A stretch of DNA of 64,000 nucleotides from Magnetovibrio sp. (GCA_026196495.1 JAPHSY010000033.1:124001-188000); one strand, 5' to 3'. Counted from the stretch's first letter, positions 9,165 to 18,222 are shown. Translations and numbers: made by a program. The notes: generated by a model not told the origin, from the letters alone.

Positions 9165-9929
9165 TCAATACTGGTTGGAATTGCCGATTGTGGTGGACAA
9201 GTTGGCCCGGCGGATGCGGCCTTCTAGACGGGTGTCGGTGGCCATCATGGTAACGTTAATATCTGCATTGGGGATGGATGGGTCGCGACGACTGATCATG
9301 TCTAAACGCAACTCTCCGGGCATCCACCAGCTATATTGGCATTCCTGCATGGCATCCGTTAAACGACGGTTGCATGATGTGACCGAAGGGCCACCGTAAC
9401 GCTTAGATACATTACGCACGAACTCCTCTTCACTCAAATCGGTTACGGTGTGATTGCGTCGTGCTTTGTATGCGATATGGTAGGGACCATCTTCGCCGTA
9501 CCAAACGGTATAATCGCCATCTGTATCGTTATAAGACAGGGTCACCGCCCCATTTGCAGCCATGGCTTTATGAGCATCGGGATGATCTTTGCGCAGAACA
9601 TCCATAGTGGTCCCCAGTTTGACATTGCCAAGTTGATAACCGGTTCGTTCTTTCATGCCAGCCATGGAAAAGAATGTGCTGATTTTGAATTCCATACCTG
9701 GGGTCATTTTGATCATGACAAAGGAACCCAAAATCAAGAAAGCGAACAAGCACATCAAAACCAATGTTTTGATATCATTGTCCTTTTCCTGGCGTTTTAA
9801 GCCTGCTGTGGGGCGTGTTTTGGGTTTCGATTTGGTTTTGGAGGATTGGTAGTACAAGATATCGTCGCCAAAATCGTACTCTGGCGTTTTATCTTTCTTG
9901 TGTATGCGATTGGCAGGCGTATAAGCCAT
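9165..9929 (-). CDS. Membrane-anchored protein of a C-x-Y-x-W paralogue family (member B)
   Basis: Unknown function; paralogue of the next gene in the operon. A Lys/Arg-rich cytoplasmic tail of about 50 residues (DKTPEYDFGDDILYY then KTKSKPKTRPTAG) is followed by one membrane segment (about 53-74, LVLMCLFAFLILGSFVMI). The outer domain carries YQLGNVKLGTTMDVLRKDHPDA, then YGGPSVTSC, ten residues, CQYSWWMPGELRL. Glycine and cysteine positions match member A. The long tail is absent from members A and C and may contact a cytoplasmic partner. First gene of a two-gene operon. Confidence 0.7.
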   Translation of the reverse strand: MAYTPANRIHKKDKTPEYDFGDDILYYQSSKTKSKPKTRPTAGLKRQEKDNDIKTLVLMCLFAFLILGSFVMIKMTPGMEFKISTFFSMAGMKERTGYQLGNVKLGTTMDVLRKDHPDAHKAMAANGAVTLSYNDTDGDYTVWYGEDGPYHIAYKARRNHTVTDLSEEEFVRNVSKRYGGPSVTSCNRRLTDAMQECQYSWWMPGELRLDMISRRDPSIPNADINVTMMATDTRLEGRIRRANLSTTIGNSNQY

Positions 9930-9998
9930 TATTTAATCCTCAAAACCACCTGTTAACTCGGCCTTTCACTGAGGATACGAATAATTTCAATCTGAAGC

Positions 9999-10014
9999 TG
10001 TGTTGTTCGTCACA
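9999..10014. promoter_or_regulatory. CRP-type half-perfect site upstream of paralogue pair
   Basis: TGTGT-TGTTCG-TCACA matches the CRP consensus TGTGA-N6-TCACA at nine of ten fixed positions. It sits 70 nt upstream of the member B start, between it and the pabBC stop. It is weaker than the perfect site at 18223 and may be chance. Confidence 0.3.
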
Positions 10015-10029
10015 CCTAGGGTAAGTATA

Positions 10030-11814
10030 TTAGGATTTTATAGGGATAGCCTTCATCATGCCGCGCACAGAGTTCCCCAGCCAGATTTGATTGCAAGTCG
10101 TTAGGTCTTTGGCAAACAATACTTTTTCTGTTGCTTTTTTGGTTCTGATCCATTCGGACCTTAAGGTTCCAGGTAGTAATCCTGAACGCAATGGTGGAGT
10201 GAACGTTTGCCCATCTTGTTCAATAAACAGATTGGTGAACGAGCCTTCGGTGAGTTCGCCGTCAAGATTGAGGAAGATGACCTCATCACAACCGTATTGT
10301 TGGTGAAGGCGGGTGCGTTCGTCATCATAAAATGCGCGGTGGGTGGTCTTGTGATAGATGAACGGATTATTAGGGTCGATTGGTTTGGGGCTGAGGCTAT
10401 AGGTGAGTGTGTTATTGTTTCCAATCGGGGTGAGGTCAGCAGTTTCAATGCTTACCTTACCATCAATATTCAAAAGAAGGCGTAGGCGCTGTGGTGTTTC
10501 AGTCTGTTCAACAGCATGGTTTAGGTTCGACATCACAACATCGCGATCAAACAGATAGCCAAATGATGCCGCACTGGCCTGAAGACGATCTAGATGAAGA
10601 TCCAAATAAGCAAAACCAGTGAGAGGTTCCCACAAGATTGTTTCCAGCAGGTCAAATTCTGTATGAGGATGGGTGAGGAAGCGGGCTTTGACATGGCATT
10701 CATCCCATTCTGCCGCTGGGTCTGAATCGTAAACAATGCCACTGCCAATTCCCAGTTCACCGCGATCATTTTCCACACGCAATGTGCGAATGGCAACGTT
10801 GTAGCGGTGTTGTCCCCCCGGTCCGCTGTAGCCCACGGCTCCGGTGTAAACGCCGCGGGGTGTTGGTTCTAAATTATTGATCAACTCCATGGCCTTGACC
10901 TTAGGTGCACCTGTGACGGAGCCGCATGGAAATAGGGCGTGGACGAAATGATTGAACGTGGTTCCCGGGCGTAGTTTTGCTTCGATGGTAGATGTCATTT
11001 GATGCACGGTGGGGTACGTCTCAACCGTAAACAATTCAGAGACATTGACGGAACCAACCAAGGCGATACGTCCTAAATCGTTGCGCAACAAATCCACAAT
11101 CATCAGGTTTTCTGCACGGGATTTTTCGTCGTGGCATAGCCATTGGCGCTCAGTTTCATCATCGATGGGGCTTGGTTGTCTTGGGGCGGTGCCTTTCATC
11201 GGACGGGTACGCATAATACCGTCCTGACTTTCTACGAACAGTTCCGGGGAAAGTGACAGGATGTGATAATCACCGGTGGTGATCAGGGCGCCATATTGTG
11301 CGCGCTGTGTTTTGCGCAGATGGGCATAAAGCGCATAAGGGCTGCCGGAAAATTCAAAGTGTTGTTTAAATGTGTGATTGATCTGATAAACATCGCCTGC
11401 GCGGATGTGGTCGCGGATGCGTTCGACTTGGGCCATATAGTCATCGCGACTGAGATCGTGTTTCAGTTCTCCGACGCTGTAATCGTCATTTTCCCAAACC
11501 TTGAACAGTGAATCGTCAACTGGGTGTGGTTCATCAAATACCCCCATCCAGATTAACGGCGCGTCCAAGCCATCGTGGAGCAAAGGACGCAGTTTGCTTT
11601 CTAACACCAATCCTAACTCATAGGCTAAGTAGCCCGCTACGTAACGCCTACCAGAGATTGCTTCGTCAATGTGGGCCAAAGCGTCTGTGACATCATCTGG
11701 TGTGTGTGCCGTGATGATTTCTTTGGGATTGGTGAACAGCAGTGCGCCGCCCGGTTTTTGGGCATCATCAATCAGGACGAATGGAGGTTGGGCTAAGGGC
11801 GACGTGTTGCTCAT
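10030..11814 (-). CDS. pabBC: Fused aminodeoxychorismate synthase component I / aminodeoxychorismate lyase
   Basis: A two-domain enzyme that turns chorismate into p-aminobenzoate for folate. Residues 1 to about 345 are PabB-like: PMKGTAPR, LRNDLGRIA, and FPCGSVTGAPKVKAMELI with GVYTGAVGY. Residues about 365-594 are PabC-like (PLP fold IV): FIYHKTTHRAFYDD supplies the PLP lysine, and GELTEGSFTNLF and PPLRSGLLPGTLR bind substrate/cofactor. Such PabB-PabC fusions are known in proteobacteria. A glutaminase (PabA) is not in the window. It lies 38 nt after the thioesterase gene in the same orientation. Confidence 0.92.
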   Translation of the reverse strand: MSNTSPLAQPPFVLIDDAQKPGGALLFTNPKEIITAHTPDDVTDALAHIDEAISGRRYVAGYLAYELGLVLESKLRPLLHDGLDAPLIWMGVFDEPHPVDDSLFKVWENDDYSVGELKHDLSRDDYMAQVERIRDHIRAGDVYQINHTFKQHFEFSGSPYALYAHLRKTQRAQYGALITTGDYHILSLSPELFVESQDGIMRTRPMKGTAPRQPSPIDDETERQWLCHDEKSRAENLMIVDLLRNDLGRIALVGSVNVSELFTVETYPTVHQMTSTIEAKLRPGTTFNHFVHALFPCGSVTGAPKVKAMELINNLEPTPRGVYTGAVGYSGPGGQHRYNVAIRTLRVENDRGELGIGSGIVYDSDPAAEWDECHVKARFLTHPHTEFDLLETILWEPLTGFAYLDLHLDRLQASAASFGYLFDRDVVMSNLNHAVEQTETPQRLRLLLNIDGKVSIETADLTPIGNNNTLTYSLSPKPIDPNNPFIYHKTTHRAFYDDERTRLHQQYGCDEVIFLNLDGELTEGSFTNLFIEQDGQTFTPPLRSGLLPGTLRSEWIRTKKATEKVLFAKDLTTCNQIWLGNSVRGMMKAIPIKS

Positions 11815-11852
11815 GTCTTGGATTTAGCCGCGTCCGATCGAAAAAGAAAGGA

Positions 11853-12281
11853 TCAAGAACGTGCGCGCAGGCCTTTTTCTTTCACCTTGGCGCTAAATTT
11901 GTCGCGATTGATGATGAAACGTTCATGTGTTCCACGACCGATGATGTCTTCGCCATCGTGCCCCTCAACCGTAAAGACCAATCGTTTGCCGTCAACTTTG
12001 ATCAGTTCGACATCCGCCTTAACGGTCATCCCGGGTGGCGTTGCGGCTTCATGGCTGAGATTGACGTGGGTGCCAACGGTCATTTCTTCGGGCCAGTTTA
12101 AGTGGGGTTCAATGGCTTTGATGCAGGCCCATTCCATGAAACCCACCATAAAGCCGGTGGCGAACACTTCTGGCATTTCTTGTAGTTCGGGGGCGTCTGG
12201 ATATAGTGCCGGAACGGTTTTGTTGTCGGGCACCGTATAGGTGTGGGTATACCGAATACCGGGTTTTAAGGTGTCTTTCAT
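11853..12281 (-). CDS. Hotdog-fold thioesterase, FlK-like
   Basis: The 142-residue protein resembles the fluoroacetyl-CoA thioesterase (FlK) family: EVFATGFMVGFMEWACIKAI matches the substrate/CoA helix, and VGTHVNLSHEAATPPGMTV is the characteristic strand pair with the conserved histidine. Most FlK relatives are general acyl-CoA thioesterases, so fluoroacetate is not implied. The start overlaps the GGDEF stop by 4 nt, and pabBC follows, giving a GGDEF-thioesterase-pabBC gene order. Confidence 0.8.
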   Translation of the reverse strand: MKDTLKPGIRYTHTYTVPDNKTVPALYPDAPELQEMPEVFATGFMVGFMEWACIKAIEPHLNWPEEMTVGTHVNLSHEAATPPGMTVKADVELIKVDGKRLVFTVEGHDGEDIIGRGTHERFIINRDKFSAKVKEKGLRARS

Positions 12282-13729
12282 AAGACTTCCGTACGATCAC
12301 GTCCGTTTTCTTTGGCCTTATACATGGCACTATCTGTACGCCCAACCAAGCTGTCTTTGGTATCATCGGTCAGGCATTCGCTAATGCCGATGCTGAGTGT
12401 CAGTTTATAGTCAGGCGCCTTTTTAAAGATAGTTCTGTTGCGCACGCCATCTCGGATGCTATCGGCCAAGCGGCGGGCTTCGTCTGCGGTGCAGGCTGGT
12501 GCCATTATCACAAACTCTTCGCCCCCCCAGCGACACAAGGTGTCACTTTCACGCGTGTGTGAACGAATGACATCCGCAATATGCTGAATGGCTTTGTCGC
12601 CCGCCAAGTGGCCCATGGTGTCATTAACCGGCTTGAAGTGGTCAATGTCCAACACCAGTAATGAGAAGGTCTGTTGATCGCGTTTGAAACGCTTAATGGC
12701 TTGTTCCAGCATCACGTCGAAGTGCTGTCGGTTGCTCAGTCCCGTTAGCTTGTCGGTGATGGCCAGGGTTTCCAAGCGTCGTTGGAAAATGTTGATGGTG
12801 TAGACGATCATCAACAAGGTCATCAAGATTACAGCCGGGCCAATGACCAAGTTGCGAATAAAGCCTTCGCGGATCTTGGCGAGAGCCTGAGATTCCGGCA
12901 TCTCAATAAACAAGTGCCATTTAAGCTCGGGGATGTAGCGAGTTGTGAGCAACATGCGTTCTGAGCCGAAATCGTAAGCGTGCGAGCCACGGTTTTGACT
13001 GAGTACTTCATCAGTAATGTCACCGAGACCATCGATATTCTTAATGTTGATTTTGCCGCTTATTTCGGGATCTGCGTGAACTTGGATGACGCCATCATTA
13101 TCGACAAAGTAAACGTTACGCCGAAACTGTTTTTCGTAGGTTTTGACCAGATCTGCAACGGATCCCAAACCCAATCCAACACCGGTTATTCCAATAAATT
13201 TTCCAAATCGATCTTCAACACGGTAGTTGATGAAAATCGTGATGTTGTCATCAATTTGATAGTTGTTGTCGACGTTGATTGTATAAGGTTCTTTCAACGC
13301 GCTGGCCTCAAAAAACCAAATGTCTTCTGGGTTGGTCCTGCTGAGTTCACGTCCAACGCCGCTGTAATGGTAATAGCGCAAAGTATTGGCTGAAATAAAA
13401 TAAGAAGTCGTGGCGTTATAGCGGCTGCGGATTTGTTCCAAATACCGCACCATACGATCAGGGTCCATTTCTCCTTCGCCGATCCAATCGTGGACGAAGG
13501 TGTCATTCGCCATCAGCGACGAAATAAAGATTGGGCGCAATAGATCGGATTGAATTTCAGAATAGACGTTGTTGCTGGATAGTGGCAGTTCATTTTCCAA
13601 AATGGTGACACGCATGGCGTTTTTAGAAACTTCATAGTTCATGAAGTTGGTCGCACCAAAGCCAGTCACCAAAATCAATGTCACCAAAGAAATTAATTTT
13701 GTGCGTAAGGAAAATGTAAATATCGCCAT
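12278..13729 (-). CDS. Diguanylate cyclase with periplasmic Cache sensor
   Basis: Two membrane segments (about residues 10-30 and 285-308) flank a dCache-type sensor with the typical YFISANTLRYYHYSGVG and DNNITIFINYRV segments. The cytoplasmic C-terminus is a GGDEF domain with RWGGEEF at the active site, so c-di-GMP synthesis is likely. No RxxD inhibitory site is seen five residues before GGEEF. No EAL domain. It is first of the operon with the thioesterase and pabBC; the ligand sensed is unknown. Confidence 0.9.
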   Translation of the reverse strand: MAIFTFSLRTKLISLVTLILVTGFGATNFMNYEVSKNAMRVTILENELPLSSNNVYSEIQSDLLRPIFISSLMANDTFVHDWIGEGEMDPDRMVRYLEQIRSRYNATTSYFISANTLRYYHYSGVGRELSRTNPEDIWFFEASALKEPYTINVDNNYQIDDNITIFINYRVEDRFGKFIGITGVGLGLGSVADLVKTYEKQFRRNVYFVDNDGVIQVHADPEISGKINIKNIDGLGDITDEVLSQNRGSHAYDFGSERMLLTTRYIPELKWHLFIEMPESQALAKIREGFIRNLVIGPAVILMTLLMIVYTINIFQRRLETLAITDKLTGLSNRQHFDVMLEQAIKRFKRDQQTFSLLVLDIDHFKPVNDTMGHLAGDKAIQHIADVIRSHTRESDTLCRWGGEEFVIMAPACTADEARRLADSIRDGVRNRTIFKKAPDYKLTLSIGISECLTDDTKDSLVGRTDSAMYKAKENGRDRTEVL

Positions 13730-13853
13730 TTGGCCTACTCATGTGTATTTAGTATTTTATAAACAACCACCTTAGGTGAGTATCTGGCCTGTGTCACCCT
13801 TCCTCAAAGGGATCGGCGGTGTTAGTTTTAGTAAAACGAATCATGAGGATGCA

Positions 13854-14363
13854 ATGGTCAACAAACTCACATTAGAGCAATTACAAGAACGTCTCGGACA
13901 AATCAAGTTGTTATCTCTGGATGTGGATGGTGTGATGACCGACGGCGGGCTTTATTATACCGATGATGGTACCCAATTTCGTAAATTCAACGTTAAAGAT
14001 GGCCTGGGGATAAAGCGTGCGATGCAGGCGGGCATGCAGATTTGCATCATTTCAGCCAGCAAGCAGACCTCAACTTTGACCCGTGCGGAACATCTTGGCA
14101 TTCAGCATGTTCGCATTGGCGCAGAAACCAAAATTACGCATTTAAATGAAATTGCGGGCGAACTGGGAATCAGCCTCGACCAAGTTGCGCATATGGGGGA
14201 CGATTTGACAGATGTTCCGGTGATGGAGGCCGTGGGATTGGCTTTGAGCATTGCAGATGGCGTTGAAGAAGCACTTGCGGTTGCCGATTACGTGACTTCA
14301 AAGGCTGGCGGCAAAGGGGCCGTGCGTGAAATCTGTGATGTCATTGTGCGCGTCCAGGGTTAA
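13854..14363 (+). CDS. kdsC: KdsC-like HAD phosphatase (KDO 8-phosphate phosphatase)
   Basis: Small HAD family I phosphatase without a cap, which hydrolyses KDO-8-phosphate in lipopolysaccharide synthesis. Motifs: LSLDVDGVMTDGGLYY near the N-terminus, ISASKQ, and HMGDDLTDVPVMEAVGLALSIADG for Mg2+ binding. The start at 13854 (MVNKLTL) has GAGG seven bases upstream and is preferred over the track start at 13776. kdsA/kdsB/kdsD are not adjacent, so another nine-carbon-sugar phosphatase role is possible. It diverges from the GGDEF gene. Confidence 0.82.
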   Translation: MVNKLTLEQLQERLGQIKLLSLDVDGVMTDGGLYYTDDGTQFRKFNVKDGLGIKRAMQAGMQICIISASKQTSTLTRAEHLGIQHVRIGAETKITHLNEIAGELGISLDQVAHMGDDLTDVPVMEAVGLALSIADGVEEALAVADYVTSKAGGKGAVREICDVIVRVQG

Positions 14364-14453
14364 TCTTCTGAGATAATCTCCAGGGCCAATTCTACATAGG
14401 GGGTTGAGTTTGAGCTTGAAAATGATCATCTCTAGGGGGAAGGGACGATCTTG

Positions 14454-15389
14454 ATGAAGCTTCACAATCTCTTCCATACTATCTTGATGTTGATCGCTAT
14501 GGCGGCTTTATTGGCCGTTATTGGCTACATCTTGGCTGGTCGTGATGGCCTGATTATTTCCACCGCATTTGCCATATCGTTTATGGTATTTGGGCGAGGG
14601 CATTCAACGCGTTTGATGTTGCGTGCCATTGGGGCGGTGCGTCTCCGCCCGGACCAAGCCCCGGTTCTACATGCCATTGCCGAAGAACTCAGCGTGCGCG
14701 CAGGTCTTCACAAAGTGCCTGCTCTTCACGTCATTGACGCAAATAGCATGTTGGGCTTTTCAGCAGGGCTATCGCACCAAGATGCCTCTATTGTTTTGAG
14801 TGCACCGTTGGTGCAGCGTTTGAGTGCGCGTGAGATCGCCGGGGTGTTGGCTCATGAAATCAGCCATATTGTCAGTGGGGATTTGGCGGTTATGGCGATG
14901 GCCGACACATTTACACGGATGACGCGGATGCTGTCACTGTTGGGTTTGATGTTGTTCTTATTCAATATCCCGCTTGCAGTATCTGGGGAGGTTGGGGTGC
15001 CCTGGGGGGTGATTTTATTGCTGGCAACCGCACCGTTGATGAGCTTCGTAATGCAAATGACATTGTCACGGTTGCGTGAATTCGAAGCCGATCACAGCGC
15101 CGTAAATATCAGTGGAGACCCTGAGGGCCTGATTCGTGCGCTGGAGAAGTTGGAAACTCAAAACAATGGCTTTTTGCGCCATGCCTATTTTCCCCACCGC
15201 TCAGAGATGGAACCGTCACTCTTAAGGTCACATCCAATCACGCAGGAAAGGGTGCGACGACTTGCAAATGAAGTCCCAACCACGGCACCATTACCGGATG
15301 AATTAATCGGTCAGCATCACGGTTATCCTGGTCAGGATGAAGTGCAGCTCACCATCCCCATTCGATGGCTATTGCGGTGGTGGCGTTAA
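14454..15389 (+). CDS. M48-family membrane zinc metalloprotease, HtpX-like
   Basis: Two N-terminal hydrophobic segments (about residues 5-45), the HEISH zinc motif near residue 140 within GVLAHEISHIVSGD, two more hydrophobic segments, and a third zinc ligand in REFEADHSAV give the standard HtpX/M48B layout. The C-terminal SHPITQERVRRL segment is also typical. HtpX-type proteases remove misfolded membrane proteins. The track starts at a TTG immediately before the ATG at 14454. Its stop overlaps the stop of the convergent hemerythrin gene. Confidence 0.87.
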   Translation: MKLHNLFHTILMLIAMAALLAVIGYILAGRDGLIISTAFAISFMVFGRGHSTRLMLRAIGAVRLRPDQAPVLHAIAEELSVRAGLHKVPALHVIDANSMLGFSAGLSHQDASIVLSAPLVQRLSAREIAGVLAHEISHIVSGDLAVMAMADTFTRMTRMLSLLGLMLFLFNIPLAVSGEVGVPWGVILLLATAPLMSFVMQMTLSRLREFEADHSAVNISGDPEGLIRALEKLETQNNGFLRHAYFPHRSEMEPSLLRSHPITQERVRRLANEVPTTAPLPDELIGQHHGYPGQDEVQLTIPIRWLLRWWR

Positions 15390-15781
15390 GTTTCACCGTG
15401 CTGACGGGCAAACTGGGCGGTCGCTGTGTCCATGGTGTTGAGGTGATTGATGAACCATTCGGGGACGGTTTCTTCAACGTATTTACGCACTTCGGCAATT
15501 TCGCCTGCATCTAATTTTTCTTTAAATGACTGCATTTCGGCTAAGACGCGATCGTGTTCGCCTTTATGGACTTCGATGGCAAAGAATCTAATTCGTACCA
15601 TCAGTTCATTTTCGCGGTCCAGGTGTTCTTTGGTATGGCTGTGCAGTTGATCGAACAGAGCAGGGAGTTCTTCGTCTGTACAAGTTTGCAGGGCATTCAT
15701 GACTTTGACAGCTTCTTCGTGGTCGTCATCTTGAAAACCGATGCCGCGTTTGAGTTCGTCACTCCAAGTTATAAGGGTCAT
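15386..15781 (-). CDS. Bacteriohemerythrin
   Basis: Non-haem di-iron O2-binding protein of 131 residues. The expected ligands are present in order: DDDHEE, HTKEHLDREN (His and Glu), HKGEHDRV (two His) and INHLNTMD (His and Asp). The start at 15781 (MTLITWSDEL) is the classic hemerythrin beginning; the track's 39-residue extension is unlikely to be translated. Likely role is O2 storage or sensing in a micro-oxic organism. It is 98 nt from ubiX in the same orientation. Confidence 0.9.
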   Translation of the reverse strand: MTLITWSDELKRGIGFQDDDHEEAVKVMNALQTCTDEELPALFDQLHSHTKEHLDRENELMVRIRFFAIEVHKGEHDRVLAEMQSFKEKLDAGEIAEVRKYVEETVPEWFINHLNTMDTATAQFARQHGET

Positions 15782-15879
15782 TTTTTGATCTTCATTATAA
15801 ATATGGTTTTGGGGAGGAATAATCACAAATTGACCTGGATCAAATTCTGTCGCCTTGACCACGGTCAGGTGAAATGCAA

Positions 15880-16473
15880 TTACCCTTGACCGTGCCAACG
15901 ATCAATGCGGTCATGTTCAATATCAAACAAATCGAGGGCCCTACCAACGGTATGACGCACCATGTCTTCGATGGTTTTCGGCTTGGTATAAAATGCGGGC
16001 ATGGGCGGCATAATGTGACAGCCCAGATCAATGGCGTGGCCCATCAATTTCAAATGGCCTTTATGAAGTGGCGTCTCGCGTACCATCAGCACAACGGGGC
16101 GATGTTCTTTGAGGCATACGTCGGCTGCTCTGATCATCAAGTTATGAGAAAATGATCCGGCAATGCCCGATAATGTTTTGATGGAACAGGGTGCAACGAT
16201 CATACCGCGTGCTTTGAATGATCCGCTGGCTACGGTCGCGCCAATGTCTTTGTTGGGATAGGTCTCTGTCGCTAAAGCTTTGACATCTTCTATGCTTAAA
16301 TCTGTTTCCAGATTAAGTGCACGCACCCCGGCATCCGTGATGATCAAGTGTGCAGGTACGTTTAAGTCACGACATGCGCGTAAGGTCTCAACGCCCAATG
16401 CCGCGCCTGTGGCACCGCTGATGCCGACGATGAGAGGTGGTTGTGTGTGCTCAGTGTTCATGGCGCGGATCAT
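15880..16473 (-). CDS. ubiX: Flavin prenyltransferase UbiX
   Basis: Makes prenylated FMN, the cofactor of UbiD decarboxylases used in ubiquinone synthesis. Signatures: LIVGISGATGAALGVETLR near the N-terminus, VAPCSIKTLSGIAGSFSHNLMIRAADVCLKE, VLMVRETPLHKGHL, and HIMPPMPAFYTKP. Normal length. The start could be 16473 or the ATG at 16461 (MNTEHTQ); neither has a strong ribosome site. No ubiD in the window. The alpha/beta-hydrolase gene diverges from it. Confidence 0.93.
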   Translation of the reverse strand: MIRAMNTEHTQPPLIVGISGATGAALGVETLRACRDLNVPAHLIITDAGVRALNLETDLSIEDVKALATETYPNKDIGATVASGSFKARGMIVAPCSIKTLSGIAGSFSHNLMIRAADVCLKEHRPVVLMVRETPLHKGHLKLMGHAIDLGCHIMPPMPAFYTKPKTIEDMVRHTVGRALDLFDIEHDRIDRWHGQG

Positions 16474-16542
16474 GACGTGTTGGTGTGGCTCTGTCCAGCC
16501 TTAGAGGGGTGTGCTATAGGCTGTAGCAAAGGAGCAACCCAA

Positions 16543-17385
16543 ATGCGCAAAGGGGCATTTTCTGCCATGATCAATGTGTTTGTCGCCGCAGGCGTCATGT
16601 ATTTGGCCGTTGTGGCCTACATGTATGTGTCCCAACGCAAAATGATGTATTTTCCGGGGGACCCGCGCCCAACCATCGCCACTAGCCAAGTGCCGGAGAT
16701 GTCGGAAGTCAATTTCACCACTGAAGATGGTTTGGATTTGTTTGCATGGGTTTCTCCACCATCCGACCCAGATAAACCCACGGTGGTTATTTTCCATGGC
16801 AATGCGGGCACCTTGGCCGACAGAGATCACAAGGCACGCCATTTTTTGGATGCTGGATTTGGTGTGATGTTGGCGGAATATCGTGTTTACAGCGAAAACC
16901 CCGGTAGCTTAAGCGAGGAAGGCCTCTATGCCGATGCCCGGGCGGCACTGGGGTATCTCCGGGACCAAGGCCTTAAGCCTAAGGATATTGTGTTGTATGG
17001 CGAATCTTTGGGCACCGGGGTGGTGACTAAGATGGCACACGAATTTGAACAAAAGGGCCTGGGGACTATTGCTGCTTTGGTGTTGGAAGCTCCCTTTACC
17101 TCCACCGTGGATGTGGGGGCTAACATCTATCCTTTTTTGCCGGTGAGGCTGTTGATGAAGGATCAATATGACAGCCTGTCGCGGATCGGAGCCATTACGG
17201 CACCAATTTTTGTGGTACATGGCGAACAGGACCGAACCGTGCCCATCAAGTTTGGCCGTCAGTTGTTTGAGGCCGCCCATGAACCCAAACAATCCCTATG
17301 GATTGTCCAAGCACAGCATAATGATTTGTATGATTTTGGTGTTGGTGAAGCCGTGGTTGAGTTTTTGAACAACCATACCCGTTGA
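16543..17385 (+). CDS. Membrane-anchored alpha/beta hydrolase (BEM46-like)
   Basis: An N-terminal anchor (about residues 9-28) precedes an alpha/beta hydrolase fold facing the periplasm. VIFHGNAG is the oxyanion strand, YGESLGTGV holds the nucleophile serine, VHGEQDRTVP the acid region, and QHNDLYDFG the catalytic histidine. These fit serine hydrolases related to BEM46/ABHD13; the substrate is unknown. The ATG at 16543 has AAGGAG eight bases upstream, which settles the start over the track's 16441. Confidence 0.85.
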   Translation: MRKGAFSAMINVFVAAGVMYLAVVAYMYVSQRKMMYFPGDPRPTIATSQVPEMSEVNFTTEDGLDLFAWVSPPSDPDKPTVVIFHGNAGTLADRDHKARHFLDAGFGVMLAEYRVYSENPGSLSEEGLYADARAALGYLRDQGLKPKDIVLYGESLGTGVVTKMAHEFEQKGLGTIAALVLEAPFTSTVDVGANIYPFLPVRLLMKDQYDSLSRIGAITAPIFVVHGEQDRTVPIKFGRQLFEAAHEPKQSLWIVQAQHNDLYDFGVGEAVVEFLNNHTR

Positions 17386-17390
17386 ACGTT

Positions 17391-17412
17391 TAGGGGTAAT
17401 GTGTAGCCCCTA
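17391..17412 (+). terminator. Hairpin after the alpha/beta hydrolase gene
   Basis: TAGGGG and CCCCTA form a 6-bp stem six bases after the hydrolase stop, with a 10-nt loop. There is no proper T-run after it, so termination is only possible. Confidence 0.35.
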
Positions 17413-17536
17413 TATATGTGGTTCAGAAAAACTTCTAGCACAACCCACTGATTTTTTAGTATAATTTTAACCGTAATCATAGGGCTTGTGCAGAAGTACA
17501 GGTGACCTTTGATCCTAGAAAAGGAAATTCCCGGTC

Positions 17537-17740
17537 TTGAGCCCAGAAGGGGTTGGTCATGACCGAGGCATTTTTGCGTTTAAGTTCTTGATATTTCAGG
17601 GGCTTTTGCACCGCTCGTTATCCGAGTCTTGGCCGCTGTTTGTGTCAGATGTTGGGCAAGTGGTGTACGTAAAGACGAACGAAAAGAGCCTTGGTTCCAG
17701 CCGCTGGGAAGTGGAAGGCATCACATTTGTGGTGCGTTGA
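17537..17740 (+). CDS. Possible small protein (67 aa) upstream of orphan flagellar genes
   Basis: Not recognised. The TTG start has AAGGAAA nine bases upstream, and the TGA overlaps an in-line ATG (TGATG). The C-terminal half (VSDVGQVVYVKT...SRWEVEGITFVV) looks like beta strands of a real protein, and codon use is compatible with coding. It could be a small flagellar accessory protein given its place, but that is only inference from neighbours. Confidence 0.4.
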   Translation: MSPEGVGHDRGIFAFKFLIFQGLLHRSLSESWPLFVSDVGQVVYVKTNEKSLGSSRWEVEGITFVVR

Positions 17741-17757
17741 TGAAACGAGGACCGGTC

Positions 17758-18189
17758 ATGGCACTTTCAGCCAGACCAATGAGTGCGCCCTCAGGGCCCA
17801 ACGTGGCTTCCGCCCATTTGTCGGCGGGGGGACGTAATGTTGCGTCTGCAACATACGGTCCAGTCGACGAAATCAGTCCCAAAGCCGAAGTCTTTGCCGA
17901 TCCTCAATACAACTTCCAAGGATTTACCGAATGGGGGCCGTCACAGCGCCCTGACGTTGCCAAGCCCCCCTCTAACCCGTCTTCGAATTTTCAAACCAAT
18001 TCGACAACGTTTTTGCATCTGTTGACCCAACATCAACGTGATGTGGACCCTACGGCTGTGAACGGTGTGCACGAAGGGCCCGGATTCCACATGGCGCTGA
18101 ACAAGGCGGTTTCGGCTTACGAAACCATTGCGGAAGTGATTTCCAACCCGCGGCGCAAATTGGGTGGCAGTTATTCTGCGACGCTTTAA
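17758..18189 (+). CDS. Hypothetical protein upstream of flagellar rod/hook-like gene
   Basis: Not recognised. Starting at MALSARPMSAP (GAGG eight bases upstream) it is 143 residues. The first two thirds are rich in Pro, Ser, Ala and Asn and probably disordered; the last 50 residues (HMALNKAVSAYETIAEVISNPR) form an amphipathic helix like those of export-apparatus substrates. With the flagellar protein 130 nt downstream, a flagellar accessory role is inferred. The ATG at 17740 is an alternative start. Confidence 0.6.
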   Translation: MALSARPMSAPSGPNVASAHLSAGGRNVASATYGPVDEISPKAEVFADPQYNFQGFTEWGPSQRPDVAKPPSNPSSNFQTNSTTFLHLLTQHQRDVDPTAVNGVHEGPGFHMALNKAVSAYETIAEVISNPRRKLGGSYSATL

Positions 18190-18222
18190 CGTTAACCCAT
18201 TGATATTTTAAATGAATACGCC

